Of a stretch of 64,000 bases of DNA, positions 44,707 through 52,429 are shown in pieces. Position numbers and translations under genes: made by a program. This stretch comes from Planctomycetota bacterium (GTDB taxonomy: Bacteria > Planctomycetota > Phycisphaerae > Phycisphaerales > Phycisphaeraceae). The notes beneath the pieces are model-generated. The model ran no database searches. It was given only the letters and a program-made list of their open reading frames with translations, and had not been told where the DNA came from. The DNA is taken from contig JAPLMQ010000307.1 of assembly GCA_026386955.1 (NCBI GenBank), positions 1-64,000 of the forward strand. Reading direction: 5' to 3'. Position 1 is the first letter of the stretch; every line of letters begins with the position of its first letter.

Positions 44707-46530
44707 TCACACTTGATCCACCACGATCCGGTTCCCCGAGACCTCCACCACGCGGACGACGGTGCCTTGGGGGAGCCAGGTGCCGACGGTCATGACGTCG
44801 ACGACTTGGTCGTTGATCATCGCCCGGCCGCTGGGGCGGAGCTCGGAGACGGCGTCGCCCACGTCGCCCACGGCGATGCGCCCCGCGCCCAGCGCCTCGT
44901 CGCCGCTGACGGGCGCGGTGGCGGGGCCCGAGGGCATGTCGCCGGTCTCGGTGAGCTTCATCGTCTCGAACATCGGCAGCGTGCCGATGTAGCGCAGGGC
45001 GACGGCGAAGCCGGCGAGGGAGACGAGGTAGGCGACGAGCGTCCAGAGGATCGACTGCTGCAGCCGGCTCCAGGCGTCGCTGGCGGGGAGGTTGAAGGGG
45101 CCGTTGCCCGAGGAGGGGACGACCGAGAGGGTGAGCCCGACGAACATCATGAGCAGGCCGACGACGGCGAGGAGGCCGAAGGTCGGCGGCGGGATCATCT
45201 CCATCACCAGCAGCACCAGGCCGATGAGGAAGAGGCCGATGTGCCAGATCTGGGCGATGCCCAGTACGAGGGGGGCGACGATGAGGATGATGAGGGCGAT
45301 GAGGGCGATGACCGCGCCGACGCCGGTGCCGGGGGCGTGGAGCTCGATGTAGATGCCGGCCATCATCGCGAGCATGAGCAGGAAGCGGACGGGCAGGAGC
45401 GTGAGCACGCGGGCGGTGGCGTCGACCCAGCCGGGGTCGACGCGGACGACGGACTTGGCCTGGAGGTATTGGCCCAGGTCGGCCTGGTCCTTGATGAGCT
45501 TGCGGGCGAGGCCGACCTCGACGGCCTCGTCCTGGTTGAGCGTCAGGAGCGAGCGGCCGTCGTGGATGCGCTTCACGAGCCGCCATTGCCCGCGCTGGGC
45601 GTCGGTGGCGAGATCGATGCCGATGACGCCCGCGTCGGGCTCCGCCCCGGTGGCGAGCGGCGTGGAGGAGCCCACGCCCTGCACGGCGTCGACCGTCTCG
45701 CCCTTGACCATCACGCGGAAGTCGGCCTGGTTGACGCAGACGCGCCGGCCGGTCGCTGTCTCCTCGACGAGGTAGACCTCCGCGCCGAGCGAGGCCATGG
45801 CGTGGAGCAGGGCGTAGTCGTAGTTGTTGCGGCGGGCGTTGGCGCGGAACTCGGCGAGCACGGGCGAGAGGGCCTTGGCCCGCTCGGTGGGCGAGAGGGA
45901 TTGGCCGGGGAGGATGGGGGCGGCGTCGCCGATGCGCGAGGCGGGGGCCATGACGATCTTGTCGCAGGCGGTGGCGATGATGGCGCCGGCGGAGTAGGCG
46001 TCGGGGTTGACCCAGGCGATCTTGGCGACGCTGACGGACTTGATCTCGTTGCTGATCTTGATGGCGACGTCGCGGGCCCCGCCGGGGGTCTGGATGTCGT
46101 AGACCACGACGGTGGCGCCGCCCTTGACGGCGCGGTCGGTCATGGCCTTGACGATGTCGTAGGTGTAGTCGGAGATGACGCCGTCGATGCGGATGACGGC
46201 GACGTTGCCGCCGCTGGCCATGCCGGTGGAGAGGGCGGGCAGCGCGGGGAGGGTGGTGGGCGTCGGGTTGAAGGAGCTGGCGGAGGTTGCGTCAGGCGCG
46301 GGGGCGGGGGCGGGGGCGGGGGCGGTCGCGGCGGGAGCAACGGGGGTTGTGGGAGCGGAGGAATCGGCGTGCTCGGCCGGCTCGGCGGGCGTGATCGAGG
46401 CATCGGACTGCAGGAGGAGCGACGCTTCGCCGGCGCGCGTGAAGAGGCCCATGGCGGCGGGGCTGATCATGCCGAGCAGGCCGACGAGGAGGAGCACGGC
46501 CGCCACCCGAATTCGGACGCGCTGGTTCAT
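44707..46530 (-). CDS. NfeD-family membrane protease (NfeD1b type)
   Basis: This 607-residue protein has a signal peptide/anchor, a Pro/Ala-rich linker (residues 45-105), a ClpP-type serine-protease domain (VIRIDGVISDYTYDIV, then YSAGAIIATACDKIVM with the likely catalytic Ser), 4-5 membrane spans, and a C-terminal OB-fold NfeD domain (GRIAVGDVGDAVSEL... VEVSGNRIVV). NfeD1b proteins usually pair with stomatin-like proteins in membrane quality control; no stomatin gene is seen here. ATG 46530 opens the signal sequence. It follows lgt by 87 bases. Confidence 0.85.
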   Translation of the reverse strand: MNQRVRIRVAAVLLLVGLLGMISPAAMGLFTRAGEASLLLQSDASITPAEPAEHADSSAPTTPVAPAATAPAPAPAPAPDATSASSFNPTPTTLPALPALSTGMASGGNVAVIRIDGVISDYTYDIVKAMTDRAVKGGATVVVYDIQTPGGARDVAIKISNEIKSVSVAKIAWVNPDAYSAGAIIATACDKIVMAPASRIGDAAPILPGQSLSPTERAKALSPVLAEFRANARRNNYDYALLHAMASLGAEVYLVEETATGRRVCVNQADFRVMVKGETVDAVQGVGSSTPLATGAEPDAGVIGIDLATDAQRGQWRLVKRIHDGRSLLTLNQDEAVEVGLARKLIKDQADLGQYLQAKSVVRVDPGWVDATARVLTLLPVRFLLMLAMMAGIYIELHAPGTGVGAVIALIALIILIVAPLVLGIAQIWHIGLFLIGLVLLVMEMIPPPTFGLLAVVGLLMMFVGLTLSVVPSSGNGPFNLPASDAWSRLQQSILWTLVAYLVSLAGFAVALRYIGTLPMFETMKLTETGDMPSGPATAPVSGDEALGAGRIAVGDVGDAVSELRPSGRAMINDQVVDVMTVGTWLPQGTVVRVVEVSGNRIVVDQV

Positions 46531-46617
46531 GCGGGCATTATAGAGCCCATGGCGCGGCGCGATGACCGGCGGCGCATGGGTCGCCTGAGACAGGCCTTTC
46601 CGGGGCAATTGCCGGCT

Positions 46618-47772
46618 TCAAGTTTTTCCGGGGGTTCTGGGGGTTCCGGCGCCGCCGTTCGCCGCCTCCGCGGCCTCCCGCGCGCGCTTGCGCCACCCGC
46701 CCATCACCGGGCCGGGCTTCCAGATCCCGTAGGCCATCATCGACCCGCCGACGAGCAGGAGCAGGGCGCTGAGCAGTTGCCCGCGCGTGACGCCCAAGTG
46801 CTCGAATTCCTGCGTGAGGAGGTGGGCGTCGGGCATGCGGAATTGCTCGCCGAGGATGCGCACCAGCGCGTAGGTCACCCCGAACGCGCCGCCCACGATG
46901 TAGGGCTTCCGTGGCTTGGCCCAGATCAGCGCCAGCACGGCGAAGACCACCAGCCCCTCCAGCACGGCTTCGTAAAGCTGCGAGGGATACCGCGGCGTGA
47001 TCAACGGCTCGACCACGCGGGCGACCGCGCGGTTGTGGTGCTGGATCGCGTCGATGATGTTCGAGAAGACGTAGTAGTTCTGGTTCGCGGCGACGTCGAT
47101 CGTCCGCGCGACCTCCGCGGTCATCGGCCCGCCGGGCGGGGGCGTGGGCACGAGCGTCACCCGCCCGATCTCCGTGGGCAGGGCGCTCTGCACGCGGATC
47201 AACGCGGCGAGCTTCTCGTTGTCGTTGCTCCAGTAGAGCATCTCCTGCGGGAACTTGACCGCCCAGCCGAAGCCGGGCGGGGCTTCGCGCCCGTAGAGCT
47301 CGCCATTGATGAAGTTGGCGAGCCGGCCGAAGAAGAGGCCGAGCGGGCCGCCGAAGGCCATGAGGTCGAAGACGTGCCCGAGGGAATGTTGGTGGCGGCG
47401 GGCGTAGAGGATGCAGGCGATCGCCCCACCCGCGATCCCGCCATGGCTCGCCATGCCGCCCCGGTTGATGGCGAAGAGGCCCCAGAAGGGGAAGTGCGCG
47501 GAGAAGGAGGTGAGCAGGGAGATGTCGTAGAAGAGCACGTAGCCCAGCCGGCCGCCGATGACGATGCCGAAGGCCAGGGCGATGACCAGGTCGGCCACCT
47601 CCTCGGGCTTGAGCGTGGTGGCGCCGACGCGCGCGACCCGGCGGAGCAGCAGGTACCCCAGGAAGAACCCGAAGAGGTAGGACAGCCCGTACCAGCGGAT
47701 CGACCACGTGTCGGTGAAGCGGACGATCTCGGGGGTGAGGTCGTGAAGATAGGCGGCCAGCGTGCAGGGCAT
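46618..47772 (-). CDS. lgt: prolipoprotein diacylglyceryl transferase
   Basis: This is the first enzyme of lipoprotein maturation, a polytopic inner-membrane protein that transfers diacylglycerol to the lipobox Cys. Family motifs: IRWYGLSYLFGFFLGY, GRLGYVLFYD, GGMASHGGIAGG (conserved His) and GRLANFINGELYGR. The protein is 384 residues, against ~290 in E. coli. The excess is an insertion at about residues 165-250, before TPRYPSQLYEA, plus a longer C-terminus. ATG 47772 starts right before the conserved region. Confidence 0.93.
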   Translation of the reverse strand: MPCTLAAYLHDLTPEIVRFTDTWSIRWYGLSYLFGFFLGYLLLRRVARVGATTLKPEEVADLVIALAFGIVIGGRLGYVLFYDISLLTSFSAHFPFWGLFAINRGGMASHGGIAGGAIACILYARRHQHSLGHVFDLMAFGGPLGLFFGRLANFINGELYGREAPPGFGWAVKFPQEMLYWSNDNEKLAALIRVQSALPTEIGRVTLVPTPPPGGPMTAEVARTIDVAANQNYYVFSNIIDAIQHHNRAVARVVEPLITPRYPSQLYEAVLEGLVVFAVLALIWAKPRKPYIVGGAFGVTYALVRILGEQFRMPDAHLLTQEFEHLGVTRGQLLSALLLLVGGSMMAYGIWKPGPVMGGWRKRAREAAEAANGGAGTPRTPGKT

Positions 47773-47816
47773 GGGCTGAGATTCTAATGAAGTGGAATGT
47801 CGTGCGCGGCGAGGCC

Positions 47817-47842
47817 GGGTGGGCAACTGAAGTTGCCCACCC
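47817..47842. repeat. palindrome family copy 3 (GGGTGGGCAACT)
   Basis: The 12-bp arms GGGTGGGCAACT/AGTTGCCCACCC have a GA centre. It lies between the rnr stop and the lgt start, so it may attenuate or terminate rnr transcripts. Confidence 0.75.
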
Positions 47843-47869
47843 TTGAGGGCCTGCGTCGCCGTGCGGGCG

Positions 47870-50353
47870 TCACCGCTTCTTCTTGCGGTTGTCCCGGCGC
47901 TGGCGCTTGATCCGCATCGAGTGCTTGCGGGCCTTGCTGGCGCCGACGTCGGAGCCGCCCGAGACGTTCGCCGCCGGGGGCGAGAGCGGGTGGATGACCT
48001 TGCTCGCCCCGGCCCTGGAGGGGCGTCCGCCCGTGACGGTCGGAGCCTTGCCGAGCGCGGCGCCCGGCGCGGCGTCGCCCTTGGTGGGCGTGCGGATGTC
48101 GCTGATGATCACAAGGTCCATCTGGCGCACGACGGGGTTGACCTTCGCCACGCGGACGATGAAGCGGTCGCCGATGGTGATGGTGCGTCCGGAGCGCTGG
48201 GCGACCAGTGCGCCGGTGTTCTTGTTCAGTTGCCAGCGGTCGTCGCTCTGGCCGGGCAGGTCGTCGGCGCGGACGAAGCCGTCGACGAGGTAGCGGTTGA
48301 GCTGCATGAAGACGCCGCCGCCGGTCACGCCGGTGACGGTGCCCTCGAAGTCCTCGCCCAGGTGCTCGGAGAGGAGGTCGAGCACGAGGTAGGTGCGCAG
48401 GTCGCGCTCGGCGGACTCGGCGTTGCGCTCCGTGCCGGAGATCTGCCGGCCCAGGTCGGCCTGGACCTGCTCGGCGGGGCAGCGCTCGTCGGCGCGCATG
48501 TGCGAGCCGACTTCCTTGGCCTGCCGCCCCGTGGGGATCTCCCGCCTCGCGCCCCCGCCGCCGGTCGCGGCGAAGAAGGCGTCGAGCCCGCGGTGGACCA
48601 TCAGGTCGGCGTACCGGCGGATCGGGCTGGTGAAGTGCGTGTAGTGCTCGCTCGCGAGGGCGAAGTGCCCGATCAGCAGCGGGGAGTACTCGGCCTTGGC
48701 GAGCGTCTTGAGCACCGCGAGGTGCACCGCGTGCTGGGCCGGCTTGTCGCGCACGCCGTCGAGCAGGGCCTGCAGCTCCTTGCGGCTGGGGCTGCTGGGG
48801 ATGTTGTAGCCCGCGACCCGCGCGAACATGCGCAGCTCGGTGATGTCGTGCGCCTCGGGGTCGGGGTGGATGCGCCGGATCATCGGCACGTCGAGCGAGT
48901 TGAACAGCCTGGCAGCGGCCTCGTTGGCCTCGACCATGAACATCTCGATCAGCGTGTGCGTGTAGGCATTGTCCTCGGGCTGGGCGTCGACGACGCGCCC
49001 GGTCTGGTCGAAGACCAGCTCCACGTCGGGCAGGCCCAGGACGATCATGCCCTCGCCCAGCCGGCGGGCGCGGATCACCTTCGACAGCTCGTTCATGTCC
49101 TTGAGCGCGTGGGTGATCTTCGTCGGGTACCGCGGCTCGGTCTTGGCGTGGCGGCGGGCCTCGCGCAGGTCGCCGTCGATCAGCGCCTGGGCCTCGAGGT
49201 AGGTCATCCGCTTGGCGGAGCGGATGACGGTGTTGGCGTAGCGCTGGCCGAGCACCTTGCCGAAGGCGTCGTAGCGGATGAAGGCCGACTTGCAGAGCCG
49301 GTTCACGCCCTCCTGCAGCGAGCAGACGCCGTTGGAGAGGACCTCGGGCAGCATGGGCACAACGCGCCGGGGCAGGTAGGCGCTGTTGCCGCGCTTCTTG
49401 GCCTCGACGTCCATCGCGGAGTCGATCTTCACGAAGTGCGAGACGTCGGCGATGTGGACGCCCAGCTCCCACGCGGGCACGCCCTCCACCGGTTCGGTCC
49501 CGGCAGGCAGCAGCCGCGCGATGCTGATCGCGTCGTCGTAGTCCTTGGCGTCGGGCGGGTCGATGGTGACGGTGAGTTCGCCGGTGAGATCCTCGCGGTC
49601 GGGCGGGACGGCGACGTCGCTGAAGCTCTGGGCGGCGGCGCGGGCGTCGGCGAGCACGGGCTCGTCGAAGCGCTCGGGCAGGCCGTAGGCGCGCATGACG
49701 CCACGGGTCTCGACGTCGGGCTCGCCCTGCTCACCGAGGACTTCGGTGATGACGCCCTGGGCGGTGGCGTTCTCGCTGGGATAGCTGATGAGTTCGATGA
49801 CGACCTTGTCGCCGACCTTGGCGTTCTTGGCCTCGGGGTCTCGGATGCTGACGGGCTGATGCATGAGGCGACCGTCGCACTCGACGAAGAAGTGCGAGCC
49901 TCGCTTGACGAGGTTGCCGACGTAGCGGCGCTCGGCCCGCTGGATGATCTCGACGACCACGCCCATGTAGGGCGAGCGCCCGCCGGACGCCCGGCCGGGG
50001 GTGTGGCGGACGCGGGCGCGCACGCGGTCGCCGGTCTGGGCGCCGCCGGTGCTGCCGGGGGGGACGAAGAGGTCGCCGTGCTCGACGGCCGACTCGGGGA
50101 TGACAAAGCCGAAGCCGCGCTCGTTGAGGCGGAACGATCCGGTCATCTCCCGCCCGGGCGGGGGGAGGGCGACGGTCTCGGCGGCGCCGACGACGAGCTG
50201 GCCTTTTTCGATCAGGCCCTGGACGGTGCGCCGGAACTCCTCAAGGTCCTGCGGCTCGACGCTGAGCTCCTTGGCGAGCTCGCCGGGGCCTTGGGCGCGG
50301 TAACGACGGTCGGAGATGTGACTGATGATGCGATGGGTGAAACGGTCGGACAT
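47870..50353 (-). CDS. rnr: ribonuclease R
   Basis: This 827-residue processive 3'-5' exoribonuclease degrades structured RNA and, with tmRNA, defective mRNA. An N-terminal winged-helix region (residues 1-60) is followed by two cold-shock domains (RLNERGFGFVIP), the RNB catalytic domain with IDPPDAKDYDDAIS (metal-binding aspartates), and HFTSPIRRYADLMVHRGL. An S1 domain (VTGVTGGGVFMQLN) and a long basic tail (KARKHSMRIKRQRRDN) come last. ATG 50353 is chosen over an upstream TTG (50371). The presence of ssrA in the same window is consistent with the known RNase R-tmRNA partnership. Confidence 0.95.
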   Translation of the reverse strand: MSDRFTHRIISHISDRRYRAQGPGELAKELSVEPQDLEEFRRTVQGLIEKGQLVVGAAETVALPPPGREMTGSFRLNERGFGFVIPESAVEHGDLFVPPGSTGGAQTGDRVRARVRHTPGRASGGRSPYMGVVVEIIQRAERRYVGNLVKRGSHFFVECDGRLMHQPVSIRDPEAKNAKVGDKVVIELISYPSENATAQGVITEVLGEQGEPDVETRGVMRAYGLPERFDEPVLADARAAAQSFSDVAVPPDREDLTGELTVTIDPPDAKDYDDAISIARLLPAGTEPVEGVPAWELGVHIADVSHFVKIDSAMDVEAKKRGNSAYLPRRVVPMLPEVLSNGVCSLQEGVNRLCKSAFIRYDAFGKVLGQRYANTVIRSAKRMTYLEAQALIDGDLREARRHAKTEPRYPTKITHALKDMNELSKVIRARRLGEGMIVLGLPDVELVFDQTGRVVDAQPEDNAYTHTLIEMFMVEANEAAARLFNSLDVPMIRRIHPDPEAHDITELRMFARVAGYNIPSSPSRKELQALLDGVRDKPAQHAVHLAVLKTLAKAEYSPLLIGHFALASEHYTHFTSPIRRYADLMVHRGLDAFFAATGGGGARREIPTGRQAKEVGSHMRADERCPAEQVQADLGRQISGTERNAESAERDLRTYLVLDLLSEHLGEDFEGTVTGVTGGGVFMQLNRYLVDGFVRADDLPGQSDDRWQLNKNTGALVAQRSGRTITIGDRFIVRVAKVNPVVRQMDLVIISDIRTPTKGDAAPGAALGKAPTVTGGRPSRAGASKVIHPLSPPAANVSGGSDVGASKARKHSMRIKRQRRDNRKKKR

Positions 50354-50715
50354 AGTGTTCAAAACGGGCAAGGCCCTCTTAGAGAAAAATCGGACTGGGA
50401 AAAATCACGGACGGTCAATGAACGGTCGGAGGTGGAAAGGGAAGTGTGGAAGTCGGACGCTGGGGGACACATGAAGTCTCTGGGAAAACCCGCCTCGTTG
50501 CCGGACGCGCAAGCGACGGCTTGAACCATCCCGCGTTCGCAAAGCATCCGTACCGCTGTGCGCCCAAAGCCGTCGCTTGCGCGTCCGGCTAACCCCGAGC
50601 GGTGTCGGCAAGGTTGTGGAGGATGACGCGGCGCGGCGGGATTCGACGGGGTCGGGCGCTCGCGGAAGTTGGCCGGCGTTTGCCGGGGCTCGTCCAGACA
50701 CGCTACCATGCTACC
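50354..50715. other. intergenic region between rnr and the YlbF-like gene
   Basis: These 362 bases hold the second inverted-repeat element (50497-50593). Otherwise only divergent promoter sequence is expected; no clear -35/-10 pair is visible. Confidence 0.5.
50497..50593 (-). repeat. ~97-bp inverted-repeat element, copy 2
   Basis: GTTGCCGGACGCGCAAGCG and CGCTTGCGCGTCCGGCTAAC flank about 58 bases. Read on the minus strand it aligns with copy 1 at 19871-19969, including the interior. Confidence 0.85.
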
Positions 50716-51114
50716 ATGCCAACCACGCAAGACATACTCGACGCCGCGCAAAAGCTCGGCAAACTCATCGCCTCGCACGACTCGGCCGGGAAACTCGAGG
50801 CTGCCGCCCGCAAGCTCCAGGGCGACGTCGAGGCCCAGCGGATCCTCACCGACTACAACCGCCACCTCGAGAAGGTCTCCGAAAAGGAGGCCACCGGGAA
50901 GCCCATCGAGGTCGCCGACAAGCAGCAGCTCGAGAAGCTGCAGGGCGCCGTCGTGCGCAACCCGATCCTGCGCGACTTCCAGGTCGCCCAGATGGACTAC
51001 CTCGACCTGATGCGCCGCGTCGACGAGGCGATGGCGGGCGGCGAGCCGGCCGCGGCCGCGCCTGCTCCCGGGGCGGGCGCGCTGGGCGCGAAGCCCGGGC
51101 TCAAACTTTCCTGA
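50716..51114 (+). CDS. YlbF/YmcA-family protein
   Basis: This 132-residue helical protein resembles the YlbF/YmcA (Com_YlbF) family: ILDAAQKLGKLIASHDSAGKLEAAARKLQGDVEAQ and ILRDFQVAQMDYLDLMRRVDEAM. In Bacillus these proteins form a complex that stimulates RNase Y-dependent mRNA processing; that role here is an extrapolation. A Pro/Ala/Gly-rich tail is unconserved. ATG 50716 is chosen since the frame upstream overlaps the repeat. The palindrome at 51165 follows it. Confidence 0.75.
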   Translation: MPTTQDILDAAQKLGKLIASHDSAGKLEAAARKLQGDVEAQRILTDYNRHLEKVSEKEATGKPIEVADKQQLEKLQGAVVRNPILRDFQVAQMDYLDLMRRVDEAMAGGEPAAAAPAPGAGALGAKPGLKLS

Positions 51115-51164
51115 AGCACGCGTCGGGAAGGCGTCAACGCCAGACCGAGGCGATCCGCACTCCG

Positions 51165-51190
51165 GGATGGACAACTGAAGTTGTCCATCC
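51165..51190. terminator. palindrome family copy 4 between convergent genes
   Basis: The 12-bp arms GGATGGACAACT/AGTTGTCCATCC have a GA centre. It lies between the YlbF-like gene and the convergent REC gene, so it is a likely bidirectional terminator. Confidence 0.65.
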
Positions 51191-51257
51191 TGTCGAGTCC
51201 GTGCGCGCATCGACCGCGCGATCGCCCCGGAACAACCAATCTGTCGTTGGGCGTGCC

Positions 51258-52352
51258 TCAGGTACCGGGTTCTTCCAGGCCTTTGGCCAGGCGGTGGTGC
51301 ACGCGGATGATGCGCGACAGGTAGTCGCCGAGCATCGGCGCGATGGCCGCGCAGAGCTCGGGCAGGTCGGCCGGGAAGGGCTGGCCCTGGTCGCGGAACA
51401 TGGTGAGCACCGCCAGCGGCTCGCCGTTGTGCCGGCTTGAGAAGCCCAGCACGTGGCAGTCCGCGAGGTAGGCCGAGTCGTCGCCGATCCAGGCCTTGAG
51501 GGTGTCGTTGTCGGTGATGTGCAGCGGCTGGTCGCGCGGCGCGAGGCGCGGGGCGACCACGTCGGCGAGGTGCTGAAGGAGCATGTCGGCCGACTTGGAG
51601 TCGCAGTCGTAGTTCACGTACCCGCCCAGCGTGTACTCGTCGGCGCTGGAGGGCAGGAAGATCGCGGCGTTGGTCGGGCCGGCCTTCTGCAGGATGAACT
51701 CGAGGGTCTTGCGCAGCAGCGTCTCGAGGTCGAGCTCCTGCCGCGCGATCAGGGCGTATTCGCCGGTGACCACCGCCTGCTGCATCTGTGCCGCGAGGTC
51801 CTGATACGCGGTCACCAAATCGTTGCAGAGGATGTCGACCTGCTGGCTGACCTCCTGGCGTGCCTGGTTGAGCTTCTTGCAGACCCGGCGGAGCCGCTGG
51901 ATGCGGGCCATGCGGCGCTGGTCGGCCCGGCGGTTGGCCAGGGCGTGGCGCACGCGGGCGTTGAGCTCGTTCAGGTCGAGGGGCTTGACGATGAAGTCGG
52001 CCACGCCCGCGCGGATCGCCTCGATGGCGCGCTCCAGGCTCGGCTGGCCGCTGATGACGATGCTCTGCGTCCCGGGCTGCTTGCGGCGGAGCTCCGTCGC
52101 GAAGGTCAGGCCCGAGCCGTCGATGAGGTTGGGCTCGATCAGCGCGAGGTCGATCGGCCCAGCCATCATCGCCTTGCGGGCGGCGGCGAGGGTGGGCGCC
52201 TGCACCAATTCGATGTGCGGGCCGTCGAGGCACTCCGCCAGCGACTGGAGCGCCTGCGGCTCGTGGTCGACGAGCAGGACCCGGAAAGTCCGGTCCTCGC
52301 CCTTGGTCCGCTTGGTCTGGTTATCGGTCGGCGTTCGATTGCTGCGGGCCAC
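51258..52352 (-). CDS. response regulator-like protein with altered receiver site and C-terminal GAF-like domain
   Basis: This 364-residue protein has an N-terminal receiver domain (FRVLLVDHEPQALQSL) in which the phosphorylated Asp is Glu73 (LALIEPNLIDGSG) and the second acidic residue is His30. The Ser (VISGQ) and Lys (VKPLDL) are kept. A coiled helical linker (residues 130-190) and a GAF-like sensory domain (LETLLRKTLEFILQKAGPTNAAIFLP... HVLGFSSRHNGEPLAVLTMF) follow. The GTG at 52352 is chosen because AGGGAG lies 6 bases upstream. It follows the HDOD-kinase gene by 77 bases. The Glu may mimic a constantly phosphorylated state. Confidence 0.85.
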   Translation of the reverse strand: MARSNRTPTDNQTKRTKGEDRTFRVLLVDHEPQALQSLAECLDGPHIELVQAPTLAAARKAMMAGPIDLALIEPNLIDGSGLTFATELRRKQPGTQSIVISGQPSLERAIEAIRAGVADFIVKPLDLNELNARVRHALANRRADQRRMARIQRLRRVCKKLNQARQEVSQQVDILCNDLVTAYQDLAAQMQQAVVTGEYALIARQELDLETLLRKTLEFILQKAGPTNAAIFLPSSADEYTLGGYVNYDCDSKSADMLLQHLADVVAPRLAPRDQPLHITDNDTLKAWIGDDSAYLADCHVLGFSSRHNGEPLAVLTMFRDQGQPFPADLPELCAAIAPMLGDYLSRIIRVHHRLAKGLEEPGT

Positions 52353-52429
52353 TAGATGCTCCCTGGCGCTGACGCGCTCTCCCTCCTGCACCGGCGGTTT
52401 TCACCGCCCCGAACTTCCTTATCGGCAAA

